Source of the DNA: Streptomyces hygroscopicus subsp. hygroscopicus
GTDB taxonomy: Bacteria > Actinomycetota > Actinomycetes > Streptomycetales > Streptomycetaceae
Direction: 5' to 3'
Length of the DNA stretch: 38,461 nt
Assembly: GCF_001553455.1 (NCBI RefSeq)
Contig: NZ_BBOX01000149.1
Span: forward strand, 1-38,461
The first letter of the stretch is position 1, and each line of letters begins with the position of its first letter. The position numbers were made by a program, and so were the translations under genes. Shown here one piece after another: positions 25,637-33,895 of this stretch. The notes beneath the pieces are model-generated. The model saw only the letters and a program-made list of their open reading frames with translations. It was not told the origin of the DNA and searched no databases.

Positions 25637-26773
25637 ATGAGGCTTGTTCTGGCTTCGCGACTCGCGGCGGTGGCCGCGGCCGCGGCGACAGTGATCATGA
25701 CGGTGGGGCAGGTGGCATCCGCCGTGCCGGCGGATGAGGACGCAAGACCGTTCCTCGGGCCGCTGCACACCGTCTCGACCGTCGCGTCGACGGTTCCGCC
25801 CAACGGCGACCTGAACCCCTACGGCACCGCCCTGGTCAAGAAGAGCGTCGGTGACCTGCGGCGCGGCAACGTACTGGTCAGCAACTTCAACAACGCCGCG
25901 AACGAGCAGGGCAAGGGGACCACTCTGGTGCAGATCAGTCCCCAGGGCACGAACACGCTGTTCGCCCAGATCGACCCGCGGAACCTGCCGGGACCGTGCC
26001 CGGGAGGCGTGGGCCTGACCACCGCACTGTCCATCCTGCCGGGCGGCTGGGTGGTGGTGGGCAGTCTGCCCACCGCCGATGGCACGTCCGCCACGGCGCA
26101 GGCCGGGTGCCTGCTCGTGCTGGACAGCCACGGAAAGGTCCGCCGGACCTTCAGCGGCCAGGGGATCAACGGTCCCTGGGACATGACGGCGAAAAGCCGG
26201 GGCGATGAGACCGACCTGTTCGTCACCAACGTACTCAACGGCACGGTCGCCGGCGGCGGCGACATCGTGCGGCAGGGCACCGTGCTGCGCATCACCCTGC
26301 GCACCCACGACGACCAGCCGCCGACCCGGATCGCCACGACCGTGATCGGTTCGGGCTTCGCGCAGAAGACCGACCCGGCGGCTCTCGTGATCGGACCGAC
26401 GGGTGTCGGGCTGCGGGACGGGACGCTCTACGTGGCGGACACCGTCGAGAACCGCATCACCGCGATCCCCGACGCGCTGACCCGGCGCACCAGCGCCGGC
26501 ACCGGCCGTGAGGTCACCACCGATCAGCACCTCAACGGCCCGCTCGGGATGGCCATCACCCCTAAGGGCGACATCCTCACCGTCAACGGCGGCGACGGCA
26601 ACATCGTGGAGACCACCCCCCGCGGCGACCAAGTCGCCGTGCGCACGCTCGACACCAGCGGCACCCCGCCGGGAGCGGGCGCCCTGTTCGGCCTCGCGAT
26701 CGCCACCGACCCCGACCGGGTCTACTTCGTCGACGACGCGACCAACACGCTGAACCTGCTGAGCCGACCCTGA
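25637..26773 (+). CDS. Secreted NHL/SMP-30-like beta-propeller protein
   Basis: A protein of 378 aa. A Sec signal peptide (MRLVLASRLAAVAAAAATVI onwards, cleavage near ASA-VPA, about residues 27-30) is followed by repeated blade motifs such as NPYGTALV, INGPWDMT, VGLRDGTLYVADTVENRI and LNGPLGMAITPKGDILTVNG, ending LFGLAIATDPDRVYFVDDAT. The spacing suggests a six-bladed propeller. Family members bind ligands or act as lactonases, and no catalytic residues can be assigned with confidence. The start is ATG at 25637 with GAGGAGG upstream. The protein is expected outside the membrane or in the cell wall. Confidence 0.8.
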   Translation: MRLVLASRLAAVAAAAATVIMTVGQVASAVPADEDARPFLGPLHTVSTVASTVPPNGDLNPYGTALVKKSVGDLRRGNVLVSNFNNAANEQGKGTTLVQISPQGTNTLFAQIDPRNLPGPCPGGVGLTTALSILPGGWVVVGSLPTADGTSATAQAGCLLVLDSHGKVRRTFSGQGINGPWDMTAKSRGDETDLFVTNVLNGTVAGGGDIVRQGTVLRITLRTHDDQPPTRIATTVIGSGFAQKTDPAALVIGPTGVGLRDGTLYVADTVENRITAIPDALTRRTSAGTGREVTTDQHLNGPLGMAITPKGDILTVNGGDGNIVETTPRGDQVAVRTLDTSGTPPGAGALFGLAIATDPDRVYFVDDATNTLNLLSRP

Positions 26774-26779
26774 ACCCCC

Positions 26780-26810
26780 CTTGCGCGGGGCCGATCCGGC
26801 CCCGCGCAAG
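26780..26810 (+). terminator. Strong hairpin terminator after the propeller gene
   Basis: Perfect 14-bp stem CTTGCGCGGGGCCG (26780-26793) / CGGCCCCGCGCAAG (26797-26810) with a 3-base loop, starting 7 bases after the stop. There is no T run. Confidence 0.85.
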
Positions 26811-27273
26811 CCCAGGCACCCGGTGCGGAATGCGTGCTCGCGGCCGGCCGTCAGGAGCCGGGCGGCGGCCTGCGTACTCCCCGGCCTGTGCATTCCCCGG
26901 CCCGTGCACTTCCCGGCCCGGTGGCCCCCGCACTTGCCCCGGCCCGTGCATTCCCCGGCCTGCGCACTTCCCGGCCCGTGCACTTCCCGGCCCGGCGGCC
27001 CCGCACTTGCCCGGCCCCCGCATTCCCCGGCCCGTGCACTTCCCGGCCCCCGCACTCCCCGGCGCGGCCGGGAACCGTCCACGTTTCACCCCTCCGCGTT
27101 CGACGCCGCGCCTGTGCGTGCCGCCGGTCTCCATCGGTTCGGCGGGGCAGTGCCGCATGGCCGTACCCGCCGTTAGCAGGGTGTTAGCGGGGCGGCAGGT
27201 TTGCGGTAGGGGCTCCGGCCAGAGTGGATGACGTACCGGGAAGACAACGACACCGCCCCTGGGGGGACCCGAA
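26811..27273. repeat. Intergenic 16-base tandem repeats
   Basis: From 26881 to about 27060 a 16-base unit of type CCGGCCCGTGCACTTC recurs about ten times with small changes. Two longer 24-26 base units (with an extra GGTGGCCC or GGCGGCCC) punctuate the series at similar places, giving a higher-order block. Frames through it encode only PRPVHFPA-type low complexity. The last 200 bases before the lipoprotein gene are unique and should hold its promoter. Confidence 0.75.
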
Positions 27274-27912
27274 ATGAGCTCCAGCAACACTGTCCGTACT
27301 GTCCGTCGCCGCACCCTGCGCGTTGCCGCCGCGGCCCTGATCGCAGCCGCCGGCCTCAGCCTGACCGCCTGCTCCGGCTCGGACGACACCAGCGCGAAGT
27401 CCGCGGCCACCGCCAAGTCCAGCAGCGCGGGCTCCTCCGCCGGAGCGCAGGGCTCCGATGCCACGATCGACACCAAGGCGGGCACCTCGAACAAGGCGGC
27501 GTCCCCGTCCCGCACCGAGCCCCTGGCGGACGGCAGCACGGCCGAGATCTACCAGCTCGGCGACCAGCACTACCGCCTCAAGATCGTCCATGACGGTGAC
27601 GTCCTGGCCACGCTGGAGGCGAACGGGCACGATGCCGGGCTCGACGCCAACGACATGTTCGTCGTGATCACGGCGGGCGGCGAGGTCCGCTCCTGGATGG
27701 GCGGCGGACACCAGGGGCCGGGCACGTTCGCGCTCGCGGGCGGCTGGAAGGCCAAGGTCACGAAGGTCGGTGAACTCCGCTACCGCGCGCAGATCATCGG
27801 CCACGACGGGGTGGCCGCCACGATGAAGACCAACGGGCACGACGCCGGGCTCGACGCCAACGGCGTGGCCATCGTGCTCAGCGCCGGCGGTGTGATCAGC
27901 GCCCACGAGTGA
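27274..27912 (+). CDS. Lipoprotein with a duplicated ~50-residue domain
   Basis: A protein of 212 aa. A basic N-terminus and hydrophobic stretch lead to the lipobox LTAC (Cys33), so it should be anchored to the outer face of the membrane. A Ser/Ala-rich linker (35-80) follows. Then come two copies of one domain: residues ~91-142 (EIYQLGDQHYRLKIVHDGDV ... EANGHDAGLDANDMFVVI) and ~155-212 (KVGELRYRAQIIGHDGVAAT ... KTNGHDAGLDANGVAIVL). NGHDAGLDAN is identical in both. I do not recognise the domain. GGGGGG lies before the ATG. It stands alone. Confidence 0.8.
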   Translation: MSSSNTVRTVRRRTLRVAAAALIAAAGLSLTACSGSDDTSAKSAATAKSSSAGSSAGAQGSDATIDTKAGTSNKAASPSRTEPLADGSTAEIYQLGDQHYRLKIVHDGDVLATLEANGHDAGLDANDMFVVITAGGEVRSWMGGGHQGPGTFALAGGWKAKVTKVGELRYRAQIIGHDGVAATMKTNGHDAGLDANGVAIVLSAGGVISAHE

Positions 27913-27980
27913 ACGGCGCCCTCGCCGACCCGGAACCGTTGATGGCCCGGCAGGCCGTCGACCCGGGCAGTGGCGGGCAT

Positions 27981-28128
27981 CCCGCGCGCCCCGTATCCAG
28001 GACGCCGGCCCGCGCGCCCCGTATCCAGGACGCCGGCCCGCGCGCCCCGTATCCAGGACGCCGGCCCGCGCGCCCCGTATCCAGGACGCCGGCCCGCGCG
28101 CCCCGTACCCAGGACGCCGGCCCGCGCG
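27981..28128. repeat. 28-base tandem repeat, five full copies
   Basis: A 28-base unit beginning CCCGCGCGCCCCGTATCCAG and ending GACGCCGG starts at 27981, 28009, 28037, 28065 and 28093, with a partial copy from 28121. The first four are essentially identical; the fifth has one change (CGTACCC). It lies between the convergent ends of the lipoprotein and LysR genes. The rest of 27913-28268 shows nothing further. Confidence 0.9.
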
Positions 28129-28268
28129 CCGGGGCGGCGGCCGGTTCGCCACAGCGGCCGTGCCGCGCCCAGTCCTTCATCCTTCCCGAGGCCCTCGGTG
28201 ACCTGTTCGATCAGTGCGAACAGGTTCCGGCGGGCCTCGTCGGCGGTGGTGGGCGGGGCGTGCCTCGA

Positions 28269-29189
28269 TCAGGTGGCCGCCGGGCGGTCGTGCGGGCGGT
28301 GGCCCGCCTCGGTCAGGCTCTCGTGGACCGCGTCGGCGAACGCGGCGATCGCCTCGTTGTGGCGGGTGGGCACCCACACCACCGACGTCAGCCAGGCCAG
28401 CGAGTAGTTCTCCAGCGGACGCCACACCAGCCCGTCGGGCAGGGGCGCGGTCGGCGCCTCGTTCAGATGCACTCCCCGGCCCGCCAGGACCAGGCCGTGC
28501 ACGAAGTCCGGGTTGCGGGCGTGCCGGATGGCGCCCGGCAGGAACCCGTCGTCACGGCAGACCAGCAGCAGATGGTCGTACAGGCGCGGGGCCATCACCC
28601 GCGGGAAGATCACCAGGGACGCGCCGTCCAGGTCCCGCAGCCGTACCGGCGTCCCGCCGAGCGCCGAGGGGTGGCCGGCGGGCAGCACCACCCCGAGTGC
28701 GCGCCGCAGCACCGGGCCCGACTCCAGGCCCACCGTGTCCGAGGGGTGCCGCACCACCCCCGCGTCCAGTTCGCCCTCCCGCAGGCGCACCAGTTGCTCG
28801 TCGGTGGTCAGTTCGTACAGGTCGATGAGGACGTCGGGGACCCGCCGGGCGAAGCCCCCGATGAGCGTGCGCAGCACCGGCGGACGGGTGTCCGGCGGTA
28901 CGCCGACCCGCAGCACCCCGGCCTCGCCGGGCCGCAGCCGCCGCATCGCCTCCCGCGCCGTGTCCACCCCGGCCAGCACCGGACGGGCGTGCTCCAGCAG
29001 CAGCGCGCCCGCCTCGGTCAGCTGGATGCGGGGCCGGGTCCGGTCGAACAGCCGCACCCCCAGTTCGCGTTCCAGGTCGCGGATGCGCTGGGACAGCGGG
29101 GGCTGGGCCATGTGCAGGCGTTCCGCGGCCCGTCCGAAGTGGAGTTCCTCGGCGAGGACGGCGAAGTAGCGCAGATGGCGTAGCTCCAT
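28269..29189 (-). CDS. LysR-family transcriptional regulator
   Basis: A protein of 306 aa beginning MELRHLRYFAVLAEELHFGR then AAERLHMAQPPLSQRIRDLE, the LysR winged helix (residues 1-60). The periplasmic-binding-like effector domain follows (GEAGVLRVGVPPDTRPPV onwards). It is divergent from the crotonase/ligase/transporter operon, the classic layout for a LysR activator of a catabolic operon. An ATG four codons upstream (29201) is an alternative start. The open frame continues far upstream (to 30104) across the crotonase gene, but that part is an artefact. Confidence 0.92.
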   Translation of the reverse strand: MELRHLRYFAVLAEELHFGRAAERLHMAQPPLSQRIRDLERELGVRLFDRTRPRIQLTEAGALLLEHARPVLAGVDTAREAMRRLRPGEAGVLRVGVPPDTRPPVLRTLIGGFARRVPDVLIDLYELTTDEQLVRLREGELDAGVVRHPSDTVGLESGPVLRRALGVVLPAGHPSALGGTPVRLRDLDGASLVIFPRVMAPRLYDHLLLVCRDDGFLPGAIRHARNPDFVHGLVLAGRGVHLNEAPTAPLPDGLVWRPLENYSLAWLTSVVWVPTRHNEAIAAFADAVHESLTEAGHRPHDRPAAT

Positions 29190-29199
29190 GGGGCGCACC

Positions 29200-29214
29200 A
29201 TATCGCTGTGATAT
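29200..29214. promoter_or_regulatory. LysR-type binding site
   Basis: The inverted repeat ATATC-N5-GATAT contains a T-N11-A box (29201-29213), the LysR consensus. It lies 10 bases upstream of the LysR ATG and ~160 bases before the crotonase start. A TTAGCC...CTCACACC stretch follows at about 29236-29251, where the operon promoter could lie. Confidence 0.55.
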
Positions 29215-29376
29215 CGCGGGCAGTCCCGATTGGTGTTAGCCAGCTCACACCGCCGGCTGTTTCCATGACTGGCCACGGGAGGCCCGCTCCCGGCTCCCTC
29301 CCCGTCACCCTCCGGCCCGGCGCGCCGGTGTCCCGCCCGCCGCCCGGCCGTTCCCCGCGCAGGAAGGAACGCCGTC

Positions 29377-30183
29377 ATGTCCGCGTCCAGCACCGTCCTC
29401 GTCACCCACCACCCGATCCCCACGGACGACACCGCCCCCGACGGCCGCCACGTCGCCGAGGTGGCGCTCAACCGCCCGGAGAAGCTCAACGCCTGGACCG
29501 CCGGCATGCGCGCGGAACTCGTCGCCGCGCTGACCGCCGCCGGGGCCGACGACCGGTGCCGGGCGGTCGTGCTGACCGGCACCGGCCGGGCGTTCTGCGC
29601 CGGGCAGGACCTCGCGGAGACCGCCGCGATCGACGCCGGTGACCATGCCGCCGCCGAGGCGTGGATCGACGACTTCGGCCGGCTGTTCCGCGCCGTGCGC
29701 GCCCTGGACAAGCCGGTCGTCGCCGCCGTGAACGGGGTCGCGGCCGGTTCCGGCTTCCAGTTCGCCCTCCTCGCCGACCTGCGGATCGGCCATCCGGGCG
29801 TGCGCATGGGCCAGCCCGAGGTGCTGTCCGGCATCCCCAGCATCACCGGCATCTGGGCGATGCGCTCCATCCTCGGCCGCGCGAAGACCGCCGAGTTCGC
29901 CCTCACCGGCCGGCTGGTGCACGGTGCCGAGGCGCTGCGGCTCGGGCTGCTGAACCGCCTGGTCGACGAAGACCGCGTCGCGGCGGAGGCGCTGGTCGAG
30001 GCGTCCCGGCTGGCCCAGCTCCCGCCCGGCGCGGTGGCGCTCACCAAGGGCCGGCTGCGCGAACTGGACGACGCCGGGCTCGACGAGGCGATCGAGGCGG
30101 CCAAGAAGGTCCACGTGGCCGCCTACGCCACCGGGGAGCCGCAGCGCGAGATGGCCCGCTTCCTGTCCGGCCACCGCCGCTGA
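29377..30183 (+). CDS. Enoyl-CoA hydratase/isomerase (crotonase) family protein
   Basis: A protein of 268 aa. The crotonase fold is clear: LNRPEKLNAW (31-40), RAFCAGQDLAE (first oxyanion-hole strand) and VAAVNGVAAGSGFQFALLAD (115-134, second). In rat enoyl-CoA hydratase the two catalytic Glu are E144 and E164. Here the first aligns with Q128 (GSGFQF) while the second is kept as E148 (GQPEVL). Loss of one Glu often accompanies another reaction (isomerase, dehalogenase, hydrolase or decarboxylase), so simple hydratase activity should not be assumed. AGGAAGGAA lies before the ATG. It is first in an operon with an acyl-CoA ligase and a transporter. Confidence 0.9.
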   Translation: MSASSTVLVTHHPIPTDDTAPDGRHVAEVALNRPEKLNAWTAGMRAELVAALTAAGADDRCRAVVLTGTGRAFCAGQDLAETAAIDAGDHAAAEAWIDDFGRLFRAVRALDKPVVAAVNGVAAGSGFQFALLADLRIGHPGVRMGQPEVLSGIPSITGIWAMRSILGRAKTAEFALTGRLVHGAEALRLGLLNRLVDEDRVAAEALVEASRLAQLPPGAVALTKGRLRELDDAGLDEAIEAAKKVHVAAYATGEPQREMARFLSGHRR

Positions 30184-30229
30184 CCGCCCCGCCCACCGCC
30201 CCCGTTCCCGATACCGAGGAGGACCCGCC

Positions 30230-31870
30230 ATGTCCACCGGCGTCACCGCCGCCGATCCCGCCCAGGACGCCGAGGCCCACTACCGCGGCCTCGTCGCCGA
30301 CCACCGGTGGGAGGTGCCCGAGCGGTACAACATGGCCGCCGACGTGGCCGACCGGCACCCCGGCGACCGGCTCGCCCTCGTCTTCGAGGACCACACCGGC
30401 CACCGCGAGGAGGTCCGCTGGCAGCGGATCCAGGACCGCTCCCGGCAGATCGCCGCGCGGCTGCACGCGCTCGGGGTCCGCAAGGGCGACCGGGTCGCCG
30501 TCCTGCTGCCGCAGCGCCCCGACACCCCGGCCACCTACCTCGGCGTGCTGCGCACCGGGGCGATCCTGGTGACGATGTCGCCGCTGTGGGCGGACGAGCC
30601 GATCCGCTACCGGCTCGCCGACTCCGGCGCCTCGGTCCTGGTGACCGAGGCCGCCGAGGTGGACCGCGCGGCCGGTTTCGACGGCGTCGTCCTCGATGTG
30701 GACGACCCCGCGATCGACGCGCTCGCGCCGGAGTTCACCACCGCCGACACCGCCGCCGACGACCCGGCGCTGATCTTCTACACCTCCGGCACCACCGGGG
30801 CGGCCAAGGGCATCGTGCACGCCCACCGCACCCTGCTGGGCCACAACGAGTTCCGCTACTGCCACGACCTGCGGCCCGGCGACGTGTTCTACGGCGCGGG
30901 CGACTGGGCCTGGTCGATGGCGAAGCTGATGGGGCCGCTGCGGGCGGGCGCGGTGCACCTGGTGTACCGGCCGGCGGCCGGCTTCGACCCGGAGGGCCTG
31001 CTCGCCAGCATGTCCCGCAACCGGGTGAGCACCGCCCTGGTGAACCCGACGTTCCTGCGCAAGATGCGGCAGGAGGTGCCCGACGCGGGCACCCGCCACC
31101 CGCAGGCGCTGCGCGTGGTGTGCTGCTCCAACGAGCCGCTGACCGAGGACCTCATCACCTGGTTCCGTGACCAGTTCGGCGTCACCCCGCTCGACTACTA
31201 CGGCTCCACCGAGTCCTATCCGCTGCTCGGCAACTTCCCCGGGGTGCCGGTCAAGCCCGGTTCGATGGGCCGCCCGCTGCCCGGCTGGGACGTGGCCCTG
31301 CTGGACGAGTCCGGCGCCGAGGTCCCGGACGGCGAGCCCGGTGAGATCTGCCTGCGCGCCCGGTCGAACCCGCAGTTCCCGCTCGGGTACTGGGAGCGCC
31401 CCGAGGCGTCCGCGCGGACCTTCGGCGGCGAGTGGTACCACACCAAGGACCAGGCGGTGCGCGACGCGGACGGCTACTTCTGGTTCCTGGGCCGCACCGA
31501 CGACGTGATCAAGACCTCCGGGTACCGTGTCGGTCCGTACGAAGTGGAGGAGGCCCTGCGCACGCACCCCGCCGTCGCCGACGCCGGTGTGGTGGGCGTG
31601 CCCGACCCGGTGCGCGGCCAGGCCGTCAAGGCGTGGATCGAGCCGGCCCCCGGGCACCGGCCGTCCGACGCGCTGGCCCGGGAGATCGCCGAGCACGCGC
31701 GGCGGCACCACTCCCGCTTCGCCTATCCGCGGCTGATCGAGTTCATCGACGAACTGCCCCGTTCGGCCACCGGGAAGGTCCAGCGGGCCGCGCTGCGCGC
31801 CCGTGACGTCCGCCCGGCCACCCCTGCCCCCGCCGGGGGCGCGACCAGCCGGAAGGACGGACCGAGGTGA
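30230..31870 (+). CDS. Acyl-CoA synthetase (AMP-forming), medium-chain/ACSM-like
   Basis: A protein of 546 aa of the ANL superfamily. The P-loop LIFYTSGTTGAAKGIVHAHR is at 181-200, the adenine-binding YYGSTESYP at about 324-332, the hinge motif GRTDDVIKTSGYRVGPYEVE at about 423-442, and the catalytic Lys of RSATGKVQRAALR at about 513-517. It activates a carboxylic acid to acyl-AMP and then acyl-CoA. AGGAGG precedes the ATG. The position between a crotonase and an organic-acid transporter suggests that it activates the imported acid. The exact acid, aromatic or aliphatic, cannot be told. Confidence 0.92.
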   Translation: MSTGVTAADPAQDAEAHYRGLVADHRWEVPERYNMAADVADRHPGDRLALVFEDHTGHREEVRWQRIQDRSRQIAARLHALGVRKGDRVAVLLPQRPDTPATYLGVLRTGAILVTMSPLWADEPIRYRLADSGASVLVTEAAEVDRAAGFDGVVLDVDDPAIDALAPEFTTADTAADDPALIFYTSGTTGAAKGIVHAHRTLLGHNEFRYCHDLRPGDVFYGAGDWAWSMAKLMGPLRAGAVHLVYRPAAGFDPEGLLASMSRNRVSTALVNPTFLRKMRQEVPDAGTRHPQALRVVCCSNEPLTEDLITWFRDQFGVTPLDYYGSTESYPLLGNFPGVPVKPGSMGRPLPGWDVALLDESGAEVPDGEPGEICLRARSNPQFPLGYWERPEASARTFGGEWYHTKDQAVRDADGYFWFLGRTDDVIKTSGYRVGPYEVEEALRTHPAVADAGVVGVPDPVRGQAVKAWIEPAPGHRPSDALAREIAEHARRHHSRFAYPRLIEFIDELPRSATGKVQRAALRARDVRPATPAPAGGATSRKDGPR

Positions 31871-33240
31871 CCGGACACGACATCGACAGCACGTCCACCG
31901 CACCGGGGGCCGTGGGCGCCCCGGCCCCCGCGGCCGCCCCCGGGCAGGCGGTCACGCCCGCCGTGCGCCGCAAGGTGACCCTGGCGACCGCGATCGGCAA
32001 TTTCGTCGAGTGGTTCGACTCCGGCGCCTACGCGGTGATGTCGGCGACCATCGCCGGCCTGTTCTTCCCGCAGTACGACAAGACGGCGGCGCTGCTGGCC
32101 ACCTGGGCGGTGTTCGCCGGCGGGTTCGTGGCCCGGCCCATCGGCGCGGTGTTCTTCGGCCGCTACGGCGACCGCATCGGCCGCAACCGGATGCTGGCCC
32201 TGAGCGTGCTGTGCATGAGCGGCTCGACCCTGCTCATCGGGCTGATGCCGAGCTACGCCACGCTCGGCGTCGCCGCCCCGGTGCTGCTGTTCCTGCTCCG
32301 CGCGGTGCAGGGCTTCTCCACCGGGGGCGAGTACACCGGCGCCTCGGCCTTCATCATGGAGTACGCGCCCGAGGGCCGCCGGGCCCGGTACGCCAGCGTG
32401 GTCGCGCTGACCGTGGGGTTCGCGGCGGTGGCCGGGTCGCTGACCGGGCTGCTCATCACCTGGTCGCTGGACGAGGAGGCGCTGCGCGGCTGGGGCTGGC
32501 GGATCCCGTTCCTGCTGGCCGGGCCGCTCGGCCTGATCGGCCTGTACCTGCGCGGCCGGATCGAGGACACGCCCGTCTTCCGGGCCATGGAGCGGCGCGA
32601 GGCGGTGCGCGAGGCCCCCGTCCGGGACGCCTGGCGGGTGTGCCGGCGGCAGGTGCTGACGCTGTTCGGCTACAGCATCACCAACGCGGTCGGCTACTAC
32701 CTGATGAGCAGCTACCTCATCGCGTACATGTCGGAGGAGATCGGCTACACCAAGGCCCAGTCCATGCTGACCGGGTGTGTGGCGATGCTGGCGTACAGCG
32801 CCGCCTGTCCGCTGATGGCCGCGGCCAGCGACCGCTTCGGGCGGCGGCCGATGCTGCTCCTCGCCTGCGGGGGCTTCGCGGTGGCGACGCTGCCCGCGTT
32901 CTGGCTGATCGGCACCTCACTGGCCGGTGCGCTGCTGGGCACGTCGGTGCTGGCGGTGCTGGTGGCGGTGATCGGCACCTCCAACGTGCCGGCCATGGTG
33001 GAGATGTTCCCCGGGCAGCTGCGCGCGAGCGGTTCGGCGCTCGGCTACACGGCGGCGTACGTGCTGTTCGGCGGGACGGCGCCGTTCGTGGCGACCGGGC
33101 TGGTCACCGTCCTGGGCACACCGCTGGCGCCCGGGTTCTACCTGATGGCGCTGGCGGTCGTCTCGGCCCTGGTGGTGCTGCTCTCCTTCCGCGAGACGGC
33201 GGGGCTGCCGCTGGCCCGCACGACGGTGCTGGACGGCTGA
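31867..33240 (+). CDS. MFS transporter, metabolite:H+ symporter (MHS) family
   Basis: A protein of 457 aa with about 12 hydrophobic segments. TAIGNFVEWFDSGAYAVMSA (TM1), the loop RYGDRIGRNRML (TM2-3), RAVQGFSTGGEYTGASAFI (TM5) and the GWGWRIPFLLAGPLGLIGLY then LRGRIEDTPVF motif are diagnostic of the ProP/KgtP/ShiA group. These import organic acids or osmolytes with protons. The first ~35 residues are an Ala/Pro-rich extension. GTG at 31867 overlaps the ligase stop (GTGA), so the genes are translationally coupled. It is the likely uptake step for the substrate of the ligase. Confidence 0.93.
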   Translation: MTGHDIDSTSTAPGAVGAPAPAAAPGQAVTPAVRRKVTLATAIGNFVEWFDSGAYAVMSATIAGLFFPQYDKTAALLATWAVFAGGFVARPIGAVFFGRYGDRIGRNRMLALSVLCMSGSTLLIGLMPSYATLGVAAPVLLFLLRAVQGFSTGGEYTGASAFIMEYAPEGRRARYASVVALTVGFAAVAGSLTGLLITWSLDEEALRGWGWRIPFLLAGPLGLIGLYLRGRIEDTPVFRAMERREAVREAPVRDAWRVCRRQVLTLFGYSITNAVGYYLMSSYLIAYMSEEIGYTKAQSMLTGCVAMLAYSAACPLMAAASDRFGRRPMLLLACGGFAVATLPAFWLIGTSLAGALLGTSVLAVLVAVIGTSNVPAMVEMFPGQLRASGSALGYTAAYVLFGGTAPFVATGLVTVLGTPLAPGFYLMALAVVSALVVLLSFRETAGLPLARTTVLDG

Positions 33241-33249
33241 GCCCGCGCC

Positions 33250-33274
33250 GGGCCGGTGCCGCCGGCACCGGCCC
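33250..33274. terminator. Bidirectional hairpin between the transporter and TetR genes
   Basis: Perfect 11-bp stem GGGCCGGTGCC (33250-33260) / GGCACCGGCCC (33264-33274) with a 3-base loop, between two convergent stop codons 47 bases apart. Confidence 0.85.
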
Positions 33275-33287
33275 AGGCGCGGCCCGC

Positions 33288-33854
33288 TCAGCGGCTCCCG
33301 GTCATGGTGCCGAGCGCGTTCAGGCACTCCTTGATCAGCTGCGGCAGGGACCGCTGCCCGGGATCGCCGATCCAGCGTTCGAACGCCACCTTGAGCACCA
33401 CGATGCCGGTCTCGGCGGTCAGGCGTGCGGTCAGTTCGGCCACTCCCCGCCGGCGCATCGCGTCGGCGAGCGCCGTGGACAGGGCCGCGAGCTTGATCAG
33501 CTCCCGTTCCCGGAGCTCGGCGTTGGCGTCGATGACGGTCTGGCGCTTGCGGACGGTCTCGCCGCGCTCCTCCCAGCGGGCCGAGGCGGCGTCCAGGGCC
33601 GCGGCCACCATGTCCAGGGGCGTGGCGGAGTCGGGCGCCGCGGCGACGGCGGCCACGCACAGCTCCTGCATCGCGCCGGAACCGGCGAACAGGACCTCGC
33701 GCTTGTCGGCGAAGTGCCGGAAGAAGGTGCGTTCCGTCAGCCCCGCCCGCTCGGTGATCTTGGCAACCGTCGTCTGCTCGAAGCCGTGCTCCACATACAG
33801 CTCCAGCGCCGCCCGCTCAAGCCGGCCCCGTGCGTTCGGCTCCCATCGACCCAT
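33288..33854 (-). CDS. TetR-family regulator next to the duplicated operator
   Basis: A protein of 188 aa from the ATG at 33854 (MGRWEPNARGRLERAALELY). Helix-turn-helix TTVAKITERAGLTERTFFRH then FADKREVLF. The C-terminal domain is of the common AefR/AcrR-like type. An ATG three codons upstream (33863) is possible but overlaps the repeat. A perfect TetR-type palindrome starts 17 bases upstream, within a 37-bp sequence that is repeated 3 kb away. The gene it once faced across that site is now only a lutB scrap, so its original target may be lost. Confidence 0.88.
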   Translation of the reverse strand: MGRWEPNARGRLERAALELYVEHGFEQTTVAKITERAGLTERTFFRHFADKREVLFAGSGAMQELCVAAVAAAPDSATPLDMVAAALDAASARWEERGETVRKRQTVIDANAELRERELIKLAALSTALADAMRRRGVAELTARLTAETGIVVLKVAFERWIGDPGQRSLPQLIKECLNALGTMTGSR

Positions 33855-33858
33855 AGCG

Positions 33859-33895
33859 CGCATCCTACGTGATGACAGTCCCTGTCATCCGGGTC
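33859..33895. repeat. 37-bp direct repeat, copy 1, with palindromic operator
   Basis: Identical over 37 bases to 36852-36888. It contains GATGACAG (33871-33878) / CTGTCATC (33882-33889) with a 3-base centre, a typical TetR operator. Here it sits directly upstream of the TetR gene. Confidence 0.9.

Noticed and set aside
26781..27231. Frames reading PARALPGP/ PRPVHFPAR repeats
   Set aside because: Products of the 16-base non-coding repeats.
28269..30104. A 611-aa leftward frame covering the LysR gene and most of the crotonase gene
   Set aside because: Only the part from 29189 shows LysR homology and codon bias; the upstream part is antisense to a well-supported crotonase gene.
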